Assembly (NCBI RefSeq): GCF_014646335.1
Contig: NZ_BMNG01000002.1
Location: 62,001 to 126,000 of the forward strand
Origin: Streptomyces lasiicapitis
Lineage (GTDB): Bacteria > Actinomycetota > Actinomycetes > Streptomycetales > Streptomycetaceae
Reading direction: 5' to 3'
DNA length: 64,000 nucleotides
The position numbers and the translations under genes were made by a program. A model generated the notes under the pieces. The model had not been told where the DNA came from. It saw nothing but the letters and a program-made list of their open reading frames with translations, and ran no database searches. Each line of letters opens with the position of its first letter. Position 1 is the first letter of the stretch. Below, piece after piece: positions 42,265 to 50,125 of the stretch.

Positions 42265-43152
42265 ATGCGCCTTTCCGCCCCGCACCTAGCCATGACGCTC
42301 ACCACGGCCGCCCTCTGCACCCTCGCCGCCACCCCGTCCGCGTACGCGGGAGACGCCACCGCCGAAGTCACCCCCAAGCACGCCGCCCCCGGCGAACAGG
42401 TCACGATCTCCGTCACCTGCCCCGCCACCGGCGGCAGCCCGCCGCAGACCATGAACGCCAACTCCCAGGCCTTCGAGCACGGCTCGGTCCAGCTCCAGCG
42501 CGCCCAGCACCACGAGCAGACCCCGCAGCACCAGCCGAACCAGTCGAACCAGCACTCCCAGGACGGCACCACCCAGTACGACGAGAGCAACGAGAACGGT
42601 CAGTACGACGAGGGCGGCGGCCGACAGGACGAGACGGGCCAGTTCGGCGGGATCGACGGTCTCGCGGAACCCCCGACGTCCTTCGACGCGCAGGAAGGGC
42701 TCACCCCCTCGGACGGACTCGAACCGTCCGCGGGGGACGGACTCGACCCGTCCGCAGCCGCCGGGCTCGACCCGTCCGGCACCACCGGCCTGCAGGGACC
42801 CGGCGCCGCCGCGGGCGGCATCGCCTACCACGGCACCGCCCGCGTCGCCGCCGCCCAGTCCTTCGAGGGCGGCGGTCCGAACGCCGTCGGCTCCGGCTCG
42901 GAGTGGGCCGTCGACGGCACCTGCCACGGCGACGGCCAGTGGAAGGCGACGTTCACCGTCACTCGTTCCGGCCACACCTCCACCCACAAGCCCGACCACA
43001 CGTCCCCCGCCGCGGCCCGCGGTGTGCACGCGGGGCGGGAGGGCGGCTTCAGCGACTCCCCGGCGGCGCTCGCCGCGGGCGCGCTGCTCGTCGTGGGGGC
43101 GCTCGGCGCCGCCGTGCACCGCCTGCGCCGCGACCGCGCGTACCCCCGCTGA
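42265..43152 (+). CDS. Secreted, membrane-anchored Gln/Asn-rich protein
   Basis: A 295-residue protein. A signal peptide (MRLSAPHLAMTLTTAALCTL, cleavage near PSAYAG) is followed by a short beta-type segment (VTPKHAAPGEQVTISVTCPA), a region very rich in Gln, Asn, His and Asp (QRAQHHEQTPQHQPNQSNQH), four degenerate GL.PS repeats (about 150-190), a WAVDGTCHGDGQWKATFTVT strand segment, and a C-terminal transmembrane helix (about 267-285) with a basic tail. There is no LPXTG motif. The product should be anchored outside with the disordered Gln-rich part exposed. Function unknown. Confidence 0.72.
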   Translation: MRLSAPHLAMTLTTAALCTLAATPSAYAGDATAEVTPKHAAPGEQVTISVTCPATGGSPPQTMNANSQAFEHGSVQLQRAQHHEQTPQHQPNQSNQHSQDGTTQYDESNENGQYDEGGGRQDETGQFGGIDGLAEPPTSFDAQEGLTPSDGLEPSAGDGLDPSAAAGLDPSGTTGLQGPGAAAGGIAYHGTARVAAAQSFEGGGPNAVGSGSEWAVDGTCHGDGQWKATFTVTRSGHTSTHKPDHTSPAAARGVHAGREGGFSDSPAALAAGALLVVGALGAAVHRLRRDRAYPR

Positions 43153-43279
43153 CCGCCGGACGGGTCAACCCCCGGCCATCCGGCCGACCCGACGACCACC
43201 AGAAGATGGACCGGCGCCACCGTGGGTACGCAGACAACCGACGGCACACGGACGGTCACGGGAGCGCACGGAGGTACCC

Positions 43280-44527
43280 ATGCGGCGGACGGACCACGAG
43301 GGCCGCGGCCGTGTCCGGTACGGCCCGCCGCTGCCGGAGCCGGGACTTCCGGTGCTCCCTGAGCTGTCCGCCGCGCTGTCCGCCGCCGCGGGCCGCTCGC
43401 ACGCGCAGCCGCCCGGCGGCGACCCGGTGCTCCTCGACGCGGCGAGCGGCTACTGGTCCCGGCGCGGCCTGCCCGCCGAACGCGGCCACGTCGCCGCGCT
43501 CATCGGCGACGCCCCGCTGCTGCTCGCGCTCGCCGCCGCGATCGGCGGCGACGTGCTGCTGCCCCGCCCCTGCGCCGCGTGGTGGCAGCCGCAGGTGCGC
43601 CTGCTCGGCCGGTCGGCGTACCACGTGCCGACGCCCGCCGAATGCGGCGGCGTCCCCGATCCGTACGCCCTCCTGGAAACCGTCCGCCGGGTCCGCGCCG
43701 AAGGCGGCGTGCCGCGTCTGCTGGTGATGTCGGTGGCCGACGACCCGACGGCGACCGTGCCGCCGCCGGAGCTGGTGCACGAGGCCGTCGAGGCCGCGGC
43801 CGGGGAGGGCCTGCACATCGTCAGCGACGAGACGTGGCGCGACACCCTGCACCGCCCGCGCGAGACCGTCCTGATCGGCCCCGCCGAGATGGCCCCCGAA
43901 CGCGTCACCGTCGTCTGCGACCTCTCCGGCGCCTTCCTGCCGCCCGCCCTGCCCGCCGCCCTCGCCCGCTTCCCGGCGAACGGCCCCGGCACGGCCCTGC
44001 GCGCCCGCGTCCTCGACGTCCTCAGCGCGCTCGGCGCGGCTCCCGCGGCGCCGGTCGCCGCCGCGGCCGCGTACGCGCTCGGGGAACCCGACGAGATCAC
44101 CGCCCGCCTCACCGCCGCGACGCGGCTGCACGCGCGCGTGGCGGCGGCGGTGCGGGACGCGGTCGTCGCGGCGGGCGGTTTCGTACGACCGCCGATGGCG
44201 GGCCGTCACCTGTACGCGGACCTCGGCCCGCTGCGGGCCGCGCTCGCCGCACGGGGCGCCGGTGACGCGCAGGAACTGGAGGACTTCCTCCAGGAGCACC
44301 TCGGCATGCCCGCACCCGGAGGCCACCGCTTCGGCGACGACATCGCCGCGATGCGCGTGCGCCTGTCCACCGGGCCCTTCCTCGGCTCGGAGCCGCAGCA
44401 GCGGCTCGCCGCGCTCGCCGCCCCGGACCCGCTGGAATTGCCGCACGTGGAACGGGCGTTGACCTTGTTCGGATCGGCCTTCGACGATCTCCGCGCAGAA
44501 GCACAGCGATGGGAGCCTCCTCGGTGA
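43280..44527 (+). CDS. Aminotransferase class I/II-like protein lacking the PLP lysine
   Basis: A 415-residue protein with the class I/II aminotransferase layout: GYWSRRGLP and helices preceding LIGDAPLLLALAAAIGGDVL, the PLP-ring motif DETW (in HIVSDETWRD), and a C-terminal small domain. Where the Schiff-base lysine is expected (S-K-x in LSK), the sequence reads CDLSGAF with Gly217 (43928-43930), so PLP cannot be bound covalently in the usual way. It may be an enzyme-fold binding protein or a regulator. GGAGG precedes the ATG at 43280. Its end overlaps the start region of the metallo-hydrolase gene. Confidence 0.75.
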   Translation: MRRTDHEGRGRVRYGPPLPEPGLPVLPELSAALSAAAGRSHAQPPGGDPVLLDAASGYWSRRGLPAERGHVAALIGDAPLLLALAAAIGGDVLLPRPCAAWWQPQVRLLGRSAYHVPTPAECGGVPDPYALLETVRRVRAEGGVPRLLVMSVADDPTATVPPPELVHEAVEAAAGEGLHIVSDETWRDTLHRPRETVLIGPAEMAPERVTVVCDLSGAFLPPALPAALARFPANGPGTALRARVLDVLSALGAAPAAPVAAAAAYALGEPDEITARLTAATRLHARVAAAVRDAVVAAGGFVRPPMAGRHLYADLGPLRAALAARGAGDAQELEDFLQEHLGMPAPGGHRFGDDIAAMRVRLSTGPFLGSEPQQRLAALAAPDPLELPHVERALTLFGSAFDDLRAEAQRWEPPR

Positions 44528-45639
44528 CGCAGCAGACACAGCAGCAGCCACGGGACACAGAGCAGGCACAGCAGGCACAGGACACGGAGCAGGCGCAGGA
44601 GGTACGGCAGGGGCGGGACGCCCTGGGCAGAGCGGCCTTCGGCACGGTCCGGCTGTGGCCGAGGTCCTTCGCCGACCGGCTCACCGCGCCGCTGCCCGGC
44701 CTCAGGGCCTTCGCCCGGTTCGCCCGCGAGGGCGCGCTGCGGCCCCGGCCCGAGGGGCTCGCCGACATCCCGCAACTGCCGTACGAGCCGGGGCCGCTGC
44801 CGCGCGTGGACTCCCGTACGGTCGCGGTGACCTGGGCGGGCCACGCGAGTTGGGTCGTACGCGTCGGCGGGCTCACCGTCCTCACCGACCCCGTCTGGTC
44901 CCGGAGGATCCTCGGCACCCCCGCCCGCGTCACCCCCGTCGGCGTCGCCTGGAGCGCGCTGCCGCGCGTCGACGCGGTGGTCATCAGCCACAACCACTAC
45001 GACCACCTGGACGCGCCCACCCTCCGCAGACTCCCGCGCGACACCCCCGTCTTCGTCCCCGCGGGCCTCGGCCGCTGGTTCACCCGCCGCCGTTTCACGC
45101 GGGTCGCCGAACTCGACTGGTGGGAGGGCGTCGAACTCGTTCCGGTGGGCGGCGCCGAAGGCGACTCGATTGAGGGTGGTGGTGGGAGACGGGCGGGAGT
45201 CCGCTTCGACTTCGTGCCCGCGCACCACTGGTCCAAGCGGGGCCTGCGGGACACGTGCCGTTCGCTGTGGGGCGGCTGGGTGTTGACCGACGGCCTCGGG
45301 CAGCGGGTGTACTTCGCCGGGGACACGGGGTACGGGCACTGGTTCTCGCGGATCGGGGAGCGGTATCCCGGGATCGACCTCGCGCTGCTGCCGATCGGGG
45401 CGTACGAACCACGGTGGTGGCTGCGGGACGTTCACTGTGATCCGGAGGAGGCGGTTCGGGCCGCGCGGGATGTGGGGGCGCGGCGGATGGCTCCCATGCA
45501 CTGGGGGACGTTTCTGCTTTCGGCTGAGCCGGTGCTTCAGCCGCTGACGCGGGTGCGGGACGCTTGGGCGCGGGCCGGGCTGTCGCGGGGTGATTTGTGG
45601 GATCTGCCGGTGGGTGGGTCCCGGGTGCTCCCTGGCTGA
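44524..45639 (+). CDS. MBL-fold metallo-hydrolase (NAPE-PLD-like)
   Basis: About 371 residues. The metallo-beta-lactamase motif SHNHYDHLD gives HxHxDH, with later YFAGDTGYG (bridging Asp) and MHWGTF (His). The N-terminal segment PRSFADRLTAPLPGLR and overall match are those of the RomA/NAPE-phospholipase D-like subgroup, which hydrolyses phospholipid-type substrates. The GTG at 44524 overlaps the aminotransferase stop (GTGA) and follows GGGAG; an ATG at 44509 in the same frame is an alternative. The first 30 residues are a Gln/Thr/Glu-rich repeat (QAQ, DTEQAQ), probably disordered. Confidence 0.83.
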   Translation: MTQQTQQQPRDTEQAQQAQDTEQAQEVRQGRDALGRAAFGTVRLWPRSFADRLTAPLPGLRAFARFAREGALRPRPEGLADIPQLPYEPGPLPRVDSRTVAVTWAGHASWVVRVGGLTVLTDPVWSRRILGTPARVTPVGVAWSALPRVDAVVISHNHYDHLDAPTLRRLPRDTPVFVPAGLGRWFTRRRFTRVAELDWWEGVELVPVGGAEGDSIEGGGGRRAGVRFDFVPAHHWSKRGLRDTCRSLWGGWVLTDGLGQRVYFAGDTGYGHWFSRIGERYPGIDLALLPIGAYEPRWWLRDVHCDPEEAVRAARDVGARRMAPMHWGTFLLSAEPVLQPLTRVRDAWARAGLSRGDLWDLPVGGSRVLPG

Positions 45640-45644
45640 GGTCT

Positions 45645-45719
45645 TGTCGCGCTGCGCGCTCGTCCTCAAACTCCCCCAAGCTCTTAAGGAGCAGGGTGGG
45701 ACCCCCTCGACGGGCTGAA
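45645..45719. repeat. Third copy of the dispersed intergenic repeat
   Basis: About 75 bases nearly identical to 25129-25202 (about two substitutions and one inserted base), including TGTCGCGCTGCGCGCTCGTC and AAGCTCTTAAGGAGC. It fills the 99-base gap between two converging genes. Confidence 0.8.
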
Positions 45720-45738
45720 TACTCCTCGCCCGGGCGTT

Positions 45739-46389
45739 TCAGGTGCCCGTACCTGTTCCGGACGGGGCGGAAGAGGTTCCTCGTACGCGTCGCCAGATCG
45801 TCGGTGCCGCGCTGATCACCACCGTCAGGCCCACCGCCAGCGCCACGCCCTCCCAGGGCTCCTTGAACAGGGAGCCGCCGAGGATGCCGATGAGTTGGTA
45901 GGTGACCGCCCAGGCGAGGCAGGCGGGGAGGTTGCCGCGGGCGAAGCGGCGTAGCGGCATCTTGGCGAGGAGGCAGGCCAGCATGACCGGGATGCGGCCC
46001 GCCGGGACCAGGCGGGACAGGACGAGGACCAGGACGCCGTGGTCGTCGAGCCGGACCTGGGCCATGCGCAGGCGCTCCGCCGGGGCGCGGTCGCGGATGG
46101 CCTCCAGCCAGCGCGAGCCGTTCTTGGAGCGCATGCCGCGCCGGCCGAGCCAGTACAGGCCCATGTCGCCCACGAACGCGGCGAGCGCGGCCACGCCGAA
46201 CACGACGAGCAGCGCGAACGGCGACGTGTCGGTCTGGTGGAAGGCCACCACGGCGGCCGAACTCACCAGCGCCCCGGTCGGGACGACCGGCACAAGGGCG
46301 CCCAGCACCACCAGCAGGAACAGGGACGGGTAGCCGACCGCCTGCTGGGTGGAGTCGGTCGTCACCGTCGCCGCGGCGGCGAGCATCAT
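45739..46389 (-). CDS. DedA family membrane protein
   Basis: A 216-residue multi-spanning protein of the DedA/VTT family. It shows the family loops FVGDMGLYWLGRRG and SRLVPAGRIPVMLACLLAKM (the re-entrant helix with the essential Arg) and about five hydrophobic segments. Family members move undecaprenyl phosphate or phospholipids across the membrane. The ATG at 46389 overlaps the upstream metallo-hydrolase stop by four bases (ATGA on the minus strand), so the two are co-translated. A short Thr/Gly tail ends it. Confidence 0.9.
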   Translation of the reverse strand: MMLAAAATVTTDSTQQAVGYPSLFLLVVLGALVPVVPTGALVSSAAVVAFHQTDTSPFALLVVFGVAALAAFVGDMGLYWLGRRGMRSKNGSRWLEAIRDRAPAERLRMAQVRLDDHGVLVLVLSRLVPAGRIPVMLACLLAKMPLRRFARGNLPACLAWAVTYQLIGILGGSLFKEPWEGVALAVGLTVVISAAPTIWRRVRGTSSAPSGTGTGT

Positions 46390-47165
46390 CGGGCGACCTC
46401 CGGCCGCACGGACTCGCCGTGCCCGAGCCGGTGCACGGCGACGTCCGGGGCGCGGCGGGCGGCCTGCCGTACGAACTCCTCGCCCGGCCCGTGGAATTCG
46501 TGCGGCCGCACCGCGTCCATACCGATCGGCCAGTACGTCCCGTAGTGCACCGGCACCGCGCTGCGCGGCGCGATCCGGGCGAGGGCCTCGGCGGCGCGGG
46601 CCGGGTCGAGGTGGCCGTGGCCGAGGTAGGGGCCCCAGCCGCCGACGGGAAGCAGGGCCACGTCGACGGGGCCGACCTCGTCGGCCATCGTGTCGAAGAG
46701 GCCGGTGTCCCCGGCGAAGTAGGTGCGGGCGCGGCCCTCGACGACGTAGCCGAGGGCGGGCGAGCGGTGCGGGCCCAGCGGCAGGCGGCGGCCGTCGTGC
46801 AGGGCGGGGACGACGCGTACGACGACATCGCCCGCGGGCACCTCGTCGCCGGGCGCGACCTCGGTGAACCGCAGGTGGGACAGCTTGCGCAGGCCCGGTA
46901 CCGAGCGGGCGGCGCCGCGCGGCACCAGGACGCGGGTGCCGGGGGCGAGGCGCGCCAGGGACGGGACGTGCAGGTGGTCGGCGTGCAGGTGGGAGAGGAG
47001 GACGACGTCGGCGAGCGCGGCCTGCGGGGGCGGCAGGGCGCCGCGGCGGCGGCGCAGGTGCGCCAGGCGGCGCGCGAAGAGGGGGTCGGTGAGCACGCGC
47101 GTGCCCGAGTCCTCGACCGTGCACGTGGCATGACCCCACCAGGTGACCGTGACGTCCGCCCGCAC
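46386..47165 (-). CDS. MBL-fold metallo-hydrolase (UlaG-like)
   Basis: A 259-residue metal-dependent hydrolase. It begins TVTWWGHATCTVE, the UlaG-group signature, and has HLHADHL (HxHxDH), FAGDTGLFD and VPVHYGTYWP with the last histidine. The GTG at 47165 has GGAGGAAC five bases upstream. It is coupled to dedA by a four-base overlap, which ties it to membrane lipid or envelope chemistry. Substrate unknown. Confidence 0.9.
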   Translation of the reverse strand: MRADVTVTWWGHATCTVEDSGTRVLTDPLFARRLAHLRRRRGALPPPQAALADVVLLSHLHADHLHVPSLARLAPGTRVLVPRGAARSVPGLRKLSHLRFTEVAPGDEVPAGDVVVRVVPALHDGRRLPLGPHRSPALGYVVEGRARTYFAGDTGLFDTMADEVGPVDVALLPVGGWGPYLGHGHLDPARAAEALARIAPRSAVPVHYGTYWPIGMDAVRPHEFHGPGEEFVRQAARRAPDVAVHRLGHGESVRPEVAR

Positions 47166-47267
47166 CCGTTCCTCCTTCGTGTGACTGTCTCCGAGCCTAC
47201 GGCCAGGAGTAGTGTCAACGGCTGACGGCCGAGGTCAGCCGAGGTTCAGCCGAGGTGAGGGGACGCC

Positions 47268-47693
47268 ATGGGACACGCCGGGGGGGCCGCGCGCGCGGTG
47301 CGGGTCGCGGCGATCGCGAGCCTGACGCCTCTGGAGGAACTGGACGCCGATCCCTTCCTGGTGGACTCGCGCAGCCAGCACGCCATGTGCGCGCGGTGGG
47401 CCGCCGCGCAGGGGTACGTGGTGACGCGGGAGCTCGTCGTACGCGGCCTGCGCGCCGACCACGCCGTCCTCTGGAACGACGTGGACGCCGGGCTCGTCGA
47501 CCTCTTCGTCGTCCCCTGCCGACGCGTCCTCGAACGCGCGCTCCGCTCCGCCGACGAGTTCACCGCCGAATGCGAGCGGCGCGGGGTCCGCATCGAGACG
47601 GCGGGCTTCGCCGAGCCGGCCTACGACTCCCGCATGAAGGCCCACGTCCACCGCAGGCTGTCGATGCCGACGGCCGGCTACGACGGCTGCTGA
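47268..47693 (+). CDS. Small protein resembling a degenerate serine-recombinase N-terminal domain
   Basis: A 141-residue protein, not clearly known. Its middle reads like the resolvase catalytic domain: SRSQHAMCARWAAAQGYVV matches the conserved Q...C..WA...G.xV start, VDLFVVPCRRVLERALRSAD matches DxxxVxxxxRLxR, and CERRGVRIETAG matches the L...GV.L..... end. The nucleophile serine and most active-site arginines are not obvious. GAGGGG precedes the ATG at 47268. It may be a repurposed or decayed recombinase fold; the resemblance is from pattern only. Confidence 0.6.
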   Translation: MGHAGGAARAVRVAAIASLTPLEELDADPFLVDSRSQHAMCARWAAAQGYVVTRELVVRGLRADHAVLWNDVDAGLVDLFVVPCRRVLERALRSADEFTAECERRGVRIETAGFAEPAYDSRMKAHVHRRLSMPTAGYDGC

Positions 47694-47836
47694 TCCCTGG
47701 CGCGGACGCCCCCGACGGCCTCCCTCCGCCGCTTTGCGGCCTTCTCCCGCCCGGGCGGCCGGAGGCGGCCCACCCCGCCCCGGGATACCCGTGGAAGGCC
47801 CACGGCCTGTGACACGCTGGGGGCAGGAACAAGCAC

Positions 47837-50041
47837 GTGAGGTGGGCGGACGCGGTGCGCGACGGGCGTTGGCGGAGAGTGGGTCGCGCGCTGTGGCGCG
47901 TCGTCGCCGTGTGGGGGGTGAGCACGCTCACGATGCTGGCCCTCGCCGGCATCCTGCCGGACTTCAAGCTCCAGTCGGACGACGGCGACAGCGCCACCCG
48001 CATCGCGATCACCGCCGCCCTGGGCGCGGGCGCCTTCGGCCTCCTTTCGGCGCTGGTGTGGCCGCTGCTCGTACGGGCGCTGCTCCTCGTACCGGCCCTG
48101 GTCCTCGGCCTGCTCAACTTCTTCCTGAACGGTTCGCTGCTGCTGCTCGCCCTGCGCATGATCCCCGACGGCCGCGGCGACGCGAACGCGGAGACCGCCG
48201 TGGTCGTCGCCGCCGTGATGTCCGCCGTCGCCTCCGCGACCGGCGGCGCCCTGGCCGTCCGCGACGACGACGCCTACCGCCGCCGCCTGTACCGCCTCGC
48301 CGACCGCAGACGCCGCCGCGCCGACGGCGCGCACAGCCCGAGCACCCCGGGCATCCTGTTCCTCCAACTCGACGGAGTGGGCCACGACGTACTGACGGAC
48401 GCCGTCAACAAGGGGCTCATGCCGACCGTGGCCAGGTGGTTGGGCAACGCCAACGCCACGCAGAACCAGGAGACACCGCCCCCACCCCCGACGCACCGCC
48501 TCACCCCCTGGCGCACCGACTGGTCCAGCCAGACCGGCGCCAGCCAGCTCGCCATCCTGCACGGCAGCAACTTCGACGTCCCCGCCTTCCGCTGGTACGA
48601 GAAGGACACCGGCGAGGTCATGGTGTCCAACCGGCCCGCCTCGGCGGGGGAACTGCAGCGCCGCGCGGTGGCCCGCACCGGCGACCCCGGCCTGCTCGCC
48701 GACGGCGGCGCGAGCCGCGGCAACCTGTTCAGCGGGGGAGCGGACCAGCTCGCGCTCGTCCTGTCGATGGCGGCCAGACGCGGCAAGGAGAACCGCTCCC
48801 GCGCCGGCTACTTCGCGTACTTCTCCGACCCCGCCAACGCCGTCCGCACCGCCCTCTCCTTCGTCGCCGAGGTCGGCCGAGAGATCGGCGAGTCCACCCG
48901 CGCCCGGCTGTGCAGACGCCGCCCGCGCGTGAGCCGCGGCGGCCTCTATCCGTTCATCCGCGCCTTCGCGACCGTCGTCGAGCGCGATGTCGTGGTCGCC
49001 GCCGTCATCGGTGACATGCTCGCCGGGCGCGCCGCCGTCTACGCCGACCTCGTCGCGTACGACGAAGTGGCCCACCACTCCGGACCCACGAGCGGCGACG
49101 CCGAGCGGGTGCTCCGCCGCCTGGACCGCTCGCTCGCCCTGATCGCCCAGGTCGCCGACCACGCGCCACGGCCGTACCGCATCGTCCTGCTCTCCGACCA
49201 CGGCCAGAGCCCCGGCGAGACCTTCCGCGCCCGCTACGGCCTCACCCTCGCCGACCTGGTCCGGGCCGGCTGCGGACTGCCCGTGCCGCGCAGGGCCCGG
49301 CGTACGCACAGCGGCGCCGAGGCCCGCTCGGCGGTGCGCGCCGCGCTGCGCAGGCCCGTCGAGGAGGGCGCGGGCGAGCACCGGCCGCAGCGTCACGCCG
49401 AGCCGATCGTCCTGGCCTCCGGCAACCTCGGGCTCGTCTCCTTCCCCGACGTACCGCACCGCATGACGCGCGAGGAGATCGACCTCCGCCACCCGGCGCT
49501 GCTTCCGACCCTCGCCAACCACCCGGGCGTCGGCTTCCTGCTGGTCCGCAGCGAGGAGCACGGGGCGCTGGTGCTGGGCGCGCGCGGCGCCGAGGTCCGA
49601 CTTGACGACCTGCGGAGCGCCGACGGCCCCGACGGCCTCGGTCCGCTCGCCGACTTCGGGCCCGGTGCCGCCGACGCCGTGCGGCGCACCGACTCCTTCC
49701 CGCACACCGCCGACATCATGGTCAACTCCTGGTACGACCCGCAGGAGGGCGAAGTCCTCGCCTTCGAGGAGCAGATCGGCTCCCACGGCGGCCTCGGCGG
49801 CGCCCAGTCCCGCCCGTTCCTGCTCGCCCCGCTCGCCCTGTCCCCGGCCGTCGAGGACGGCGGCGAACTCGTCGGCGCGGAGGCCGTGCACACCGTCCTG
49901 CGCCGCTGGCGGGACGAATCACGCGGACAGCACAAGGCCTGCGACCAGCACGACACCCCCGTGGACAATCGCCGCCCGGACCCCGCCCCTCCGACAGCTT
50001 TTCCGGCCGCCGACCACGCCGTACAGGACAAAACACACTGA
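47837..50041 (+). CDS. Holin-like membrane domain fused to an alkaline phosphatase-superfamily domain
   Basis: A 734-residue protein. Residues 18-145 hold four transmembrane segments (VVAVWGVSTLTMLALAGIL, LGAGAFGLLSALVWPLLV, LLLVPALVLGLLNFFLNGSL) matching the Phage_holin_4_2 family. Residues from about 170 on form a phosphodiesterase/alkaline phosphatase-fold domain: FLQLDGVGHDVL, WSSQTGASQLAIL (the likely nucleophile Thr/Ser), DEVAHHSG, LLSDHGQS, and GSHGGLGG with metal-binding Asp/His residues. The known actinobacterial annotation is 'phage holin family protein'. The GTG at 47837 follows AGGA. The C-terminal 40 residues are low complexity. Likely a membrane phosphodiesterase or phosphoglycerol transferase-like enzyme; substrate unknown. 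Confidence 0.85.
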   Translation: MRWADAVRDGRWRRVGRALWRVVAVWGVSTLTMLALAGILPDFKLQSDDGDSATRIAITAALGAGAFGLLSALVWPLLVRALLLVPALVLGLLNFFLNGSLLLLALRMIPDGRGDANAETAVVVAAVMSAVASATGGALAVRDDDAYRRRLYRLADRRRRRADGAHSPSTPGILFLQLDGVGHDVLTDAVNKGLMPTVARWLGNANATQNQETPPPPPTHRLTPWRTDWSSQTGASQLAILHGSNFDVPAFRWYEKDTGEVMVSNRPASAGELQRRAVARTGDPGLLADGGASRGNLFSGGADQLALVLSMAARRGKENRSRAGYFAYFSDPANAVRTALSFVAEVGREIGESTRARLCRRRPRVSRGGLYPFIRAFATVVERDVVVAAVIGDMLAGRAAVYADLVAYDEVAHHSGPTSGDAERVLRRLDRSLALIAQVADHAPRPYRIVLLSDHGQSPGETFRARYGLTLADLVRAGCGLPVPRRARRTHSGAEARSAVRAALRRPVEEGAGEHRPQRHAEPIVLASGNLGLVSFPDVPHRMTREEIDLRHPALLPTLANHPGVGFLLVRSEEHGALVLGARGAEVRLDDLRSADGPDGLGPLADFGPGAADAVRRTDSFPHTADIMVNSWYDPQEGEVLAFEEQIGSHGGLGGAQSRPFLLAPLALSPAVEDGGELVGAEAVHTVLRRWRDESRGQHKACDQHDTPVDNRRPDPAPPTAFPAADHAVQDKTH

Positions 50042-50125
50042 TTTTGCGCAGCGTGTGCCGTGCCCGACCATGGGCTCGCTCCCGGCGATCCCGGGCGCAC
50101 GGCACAACGAGAGGCGCACCACCCC

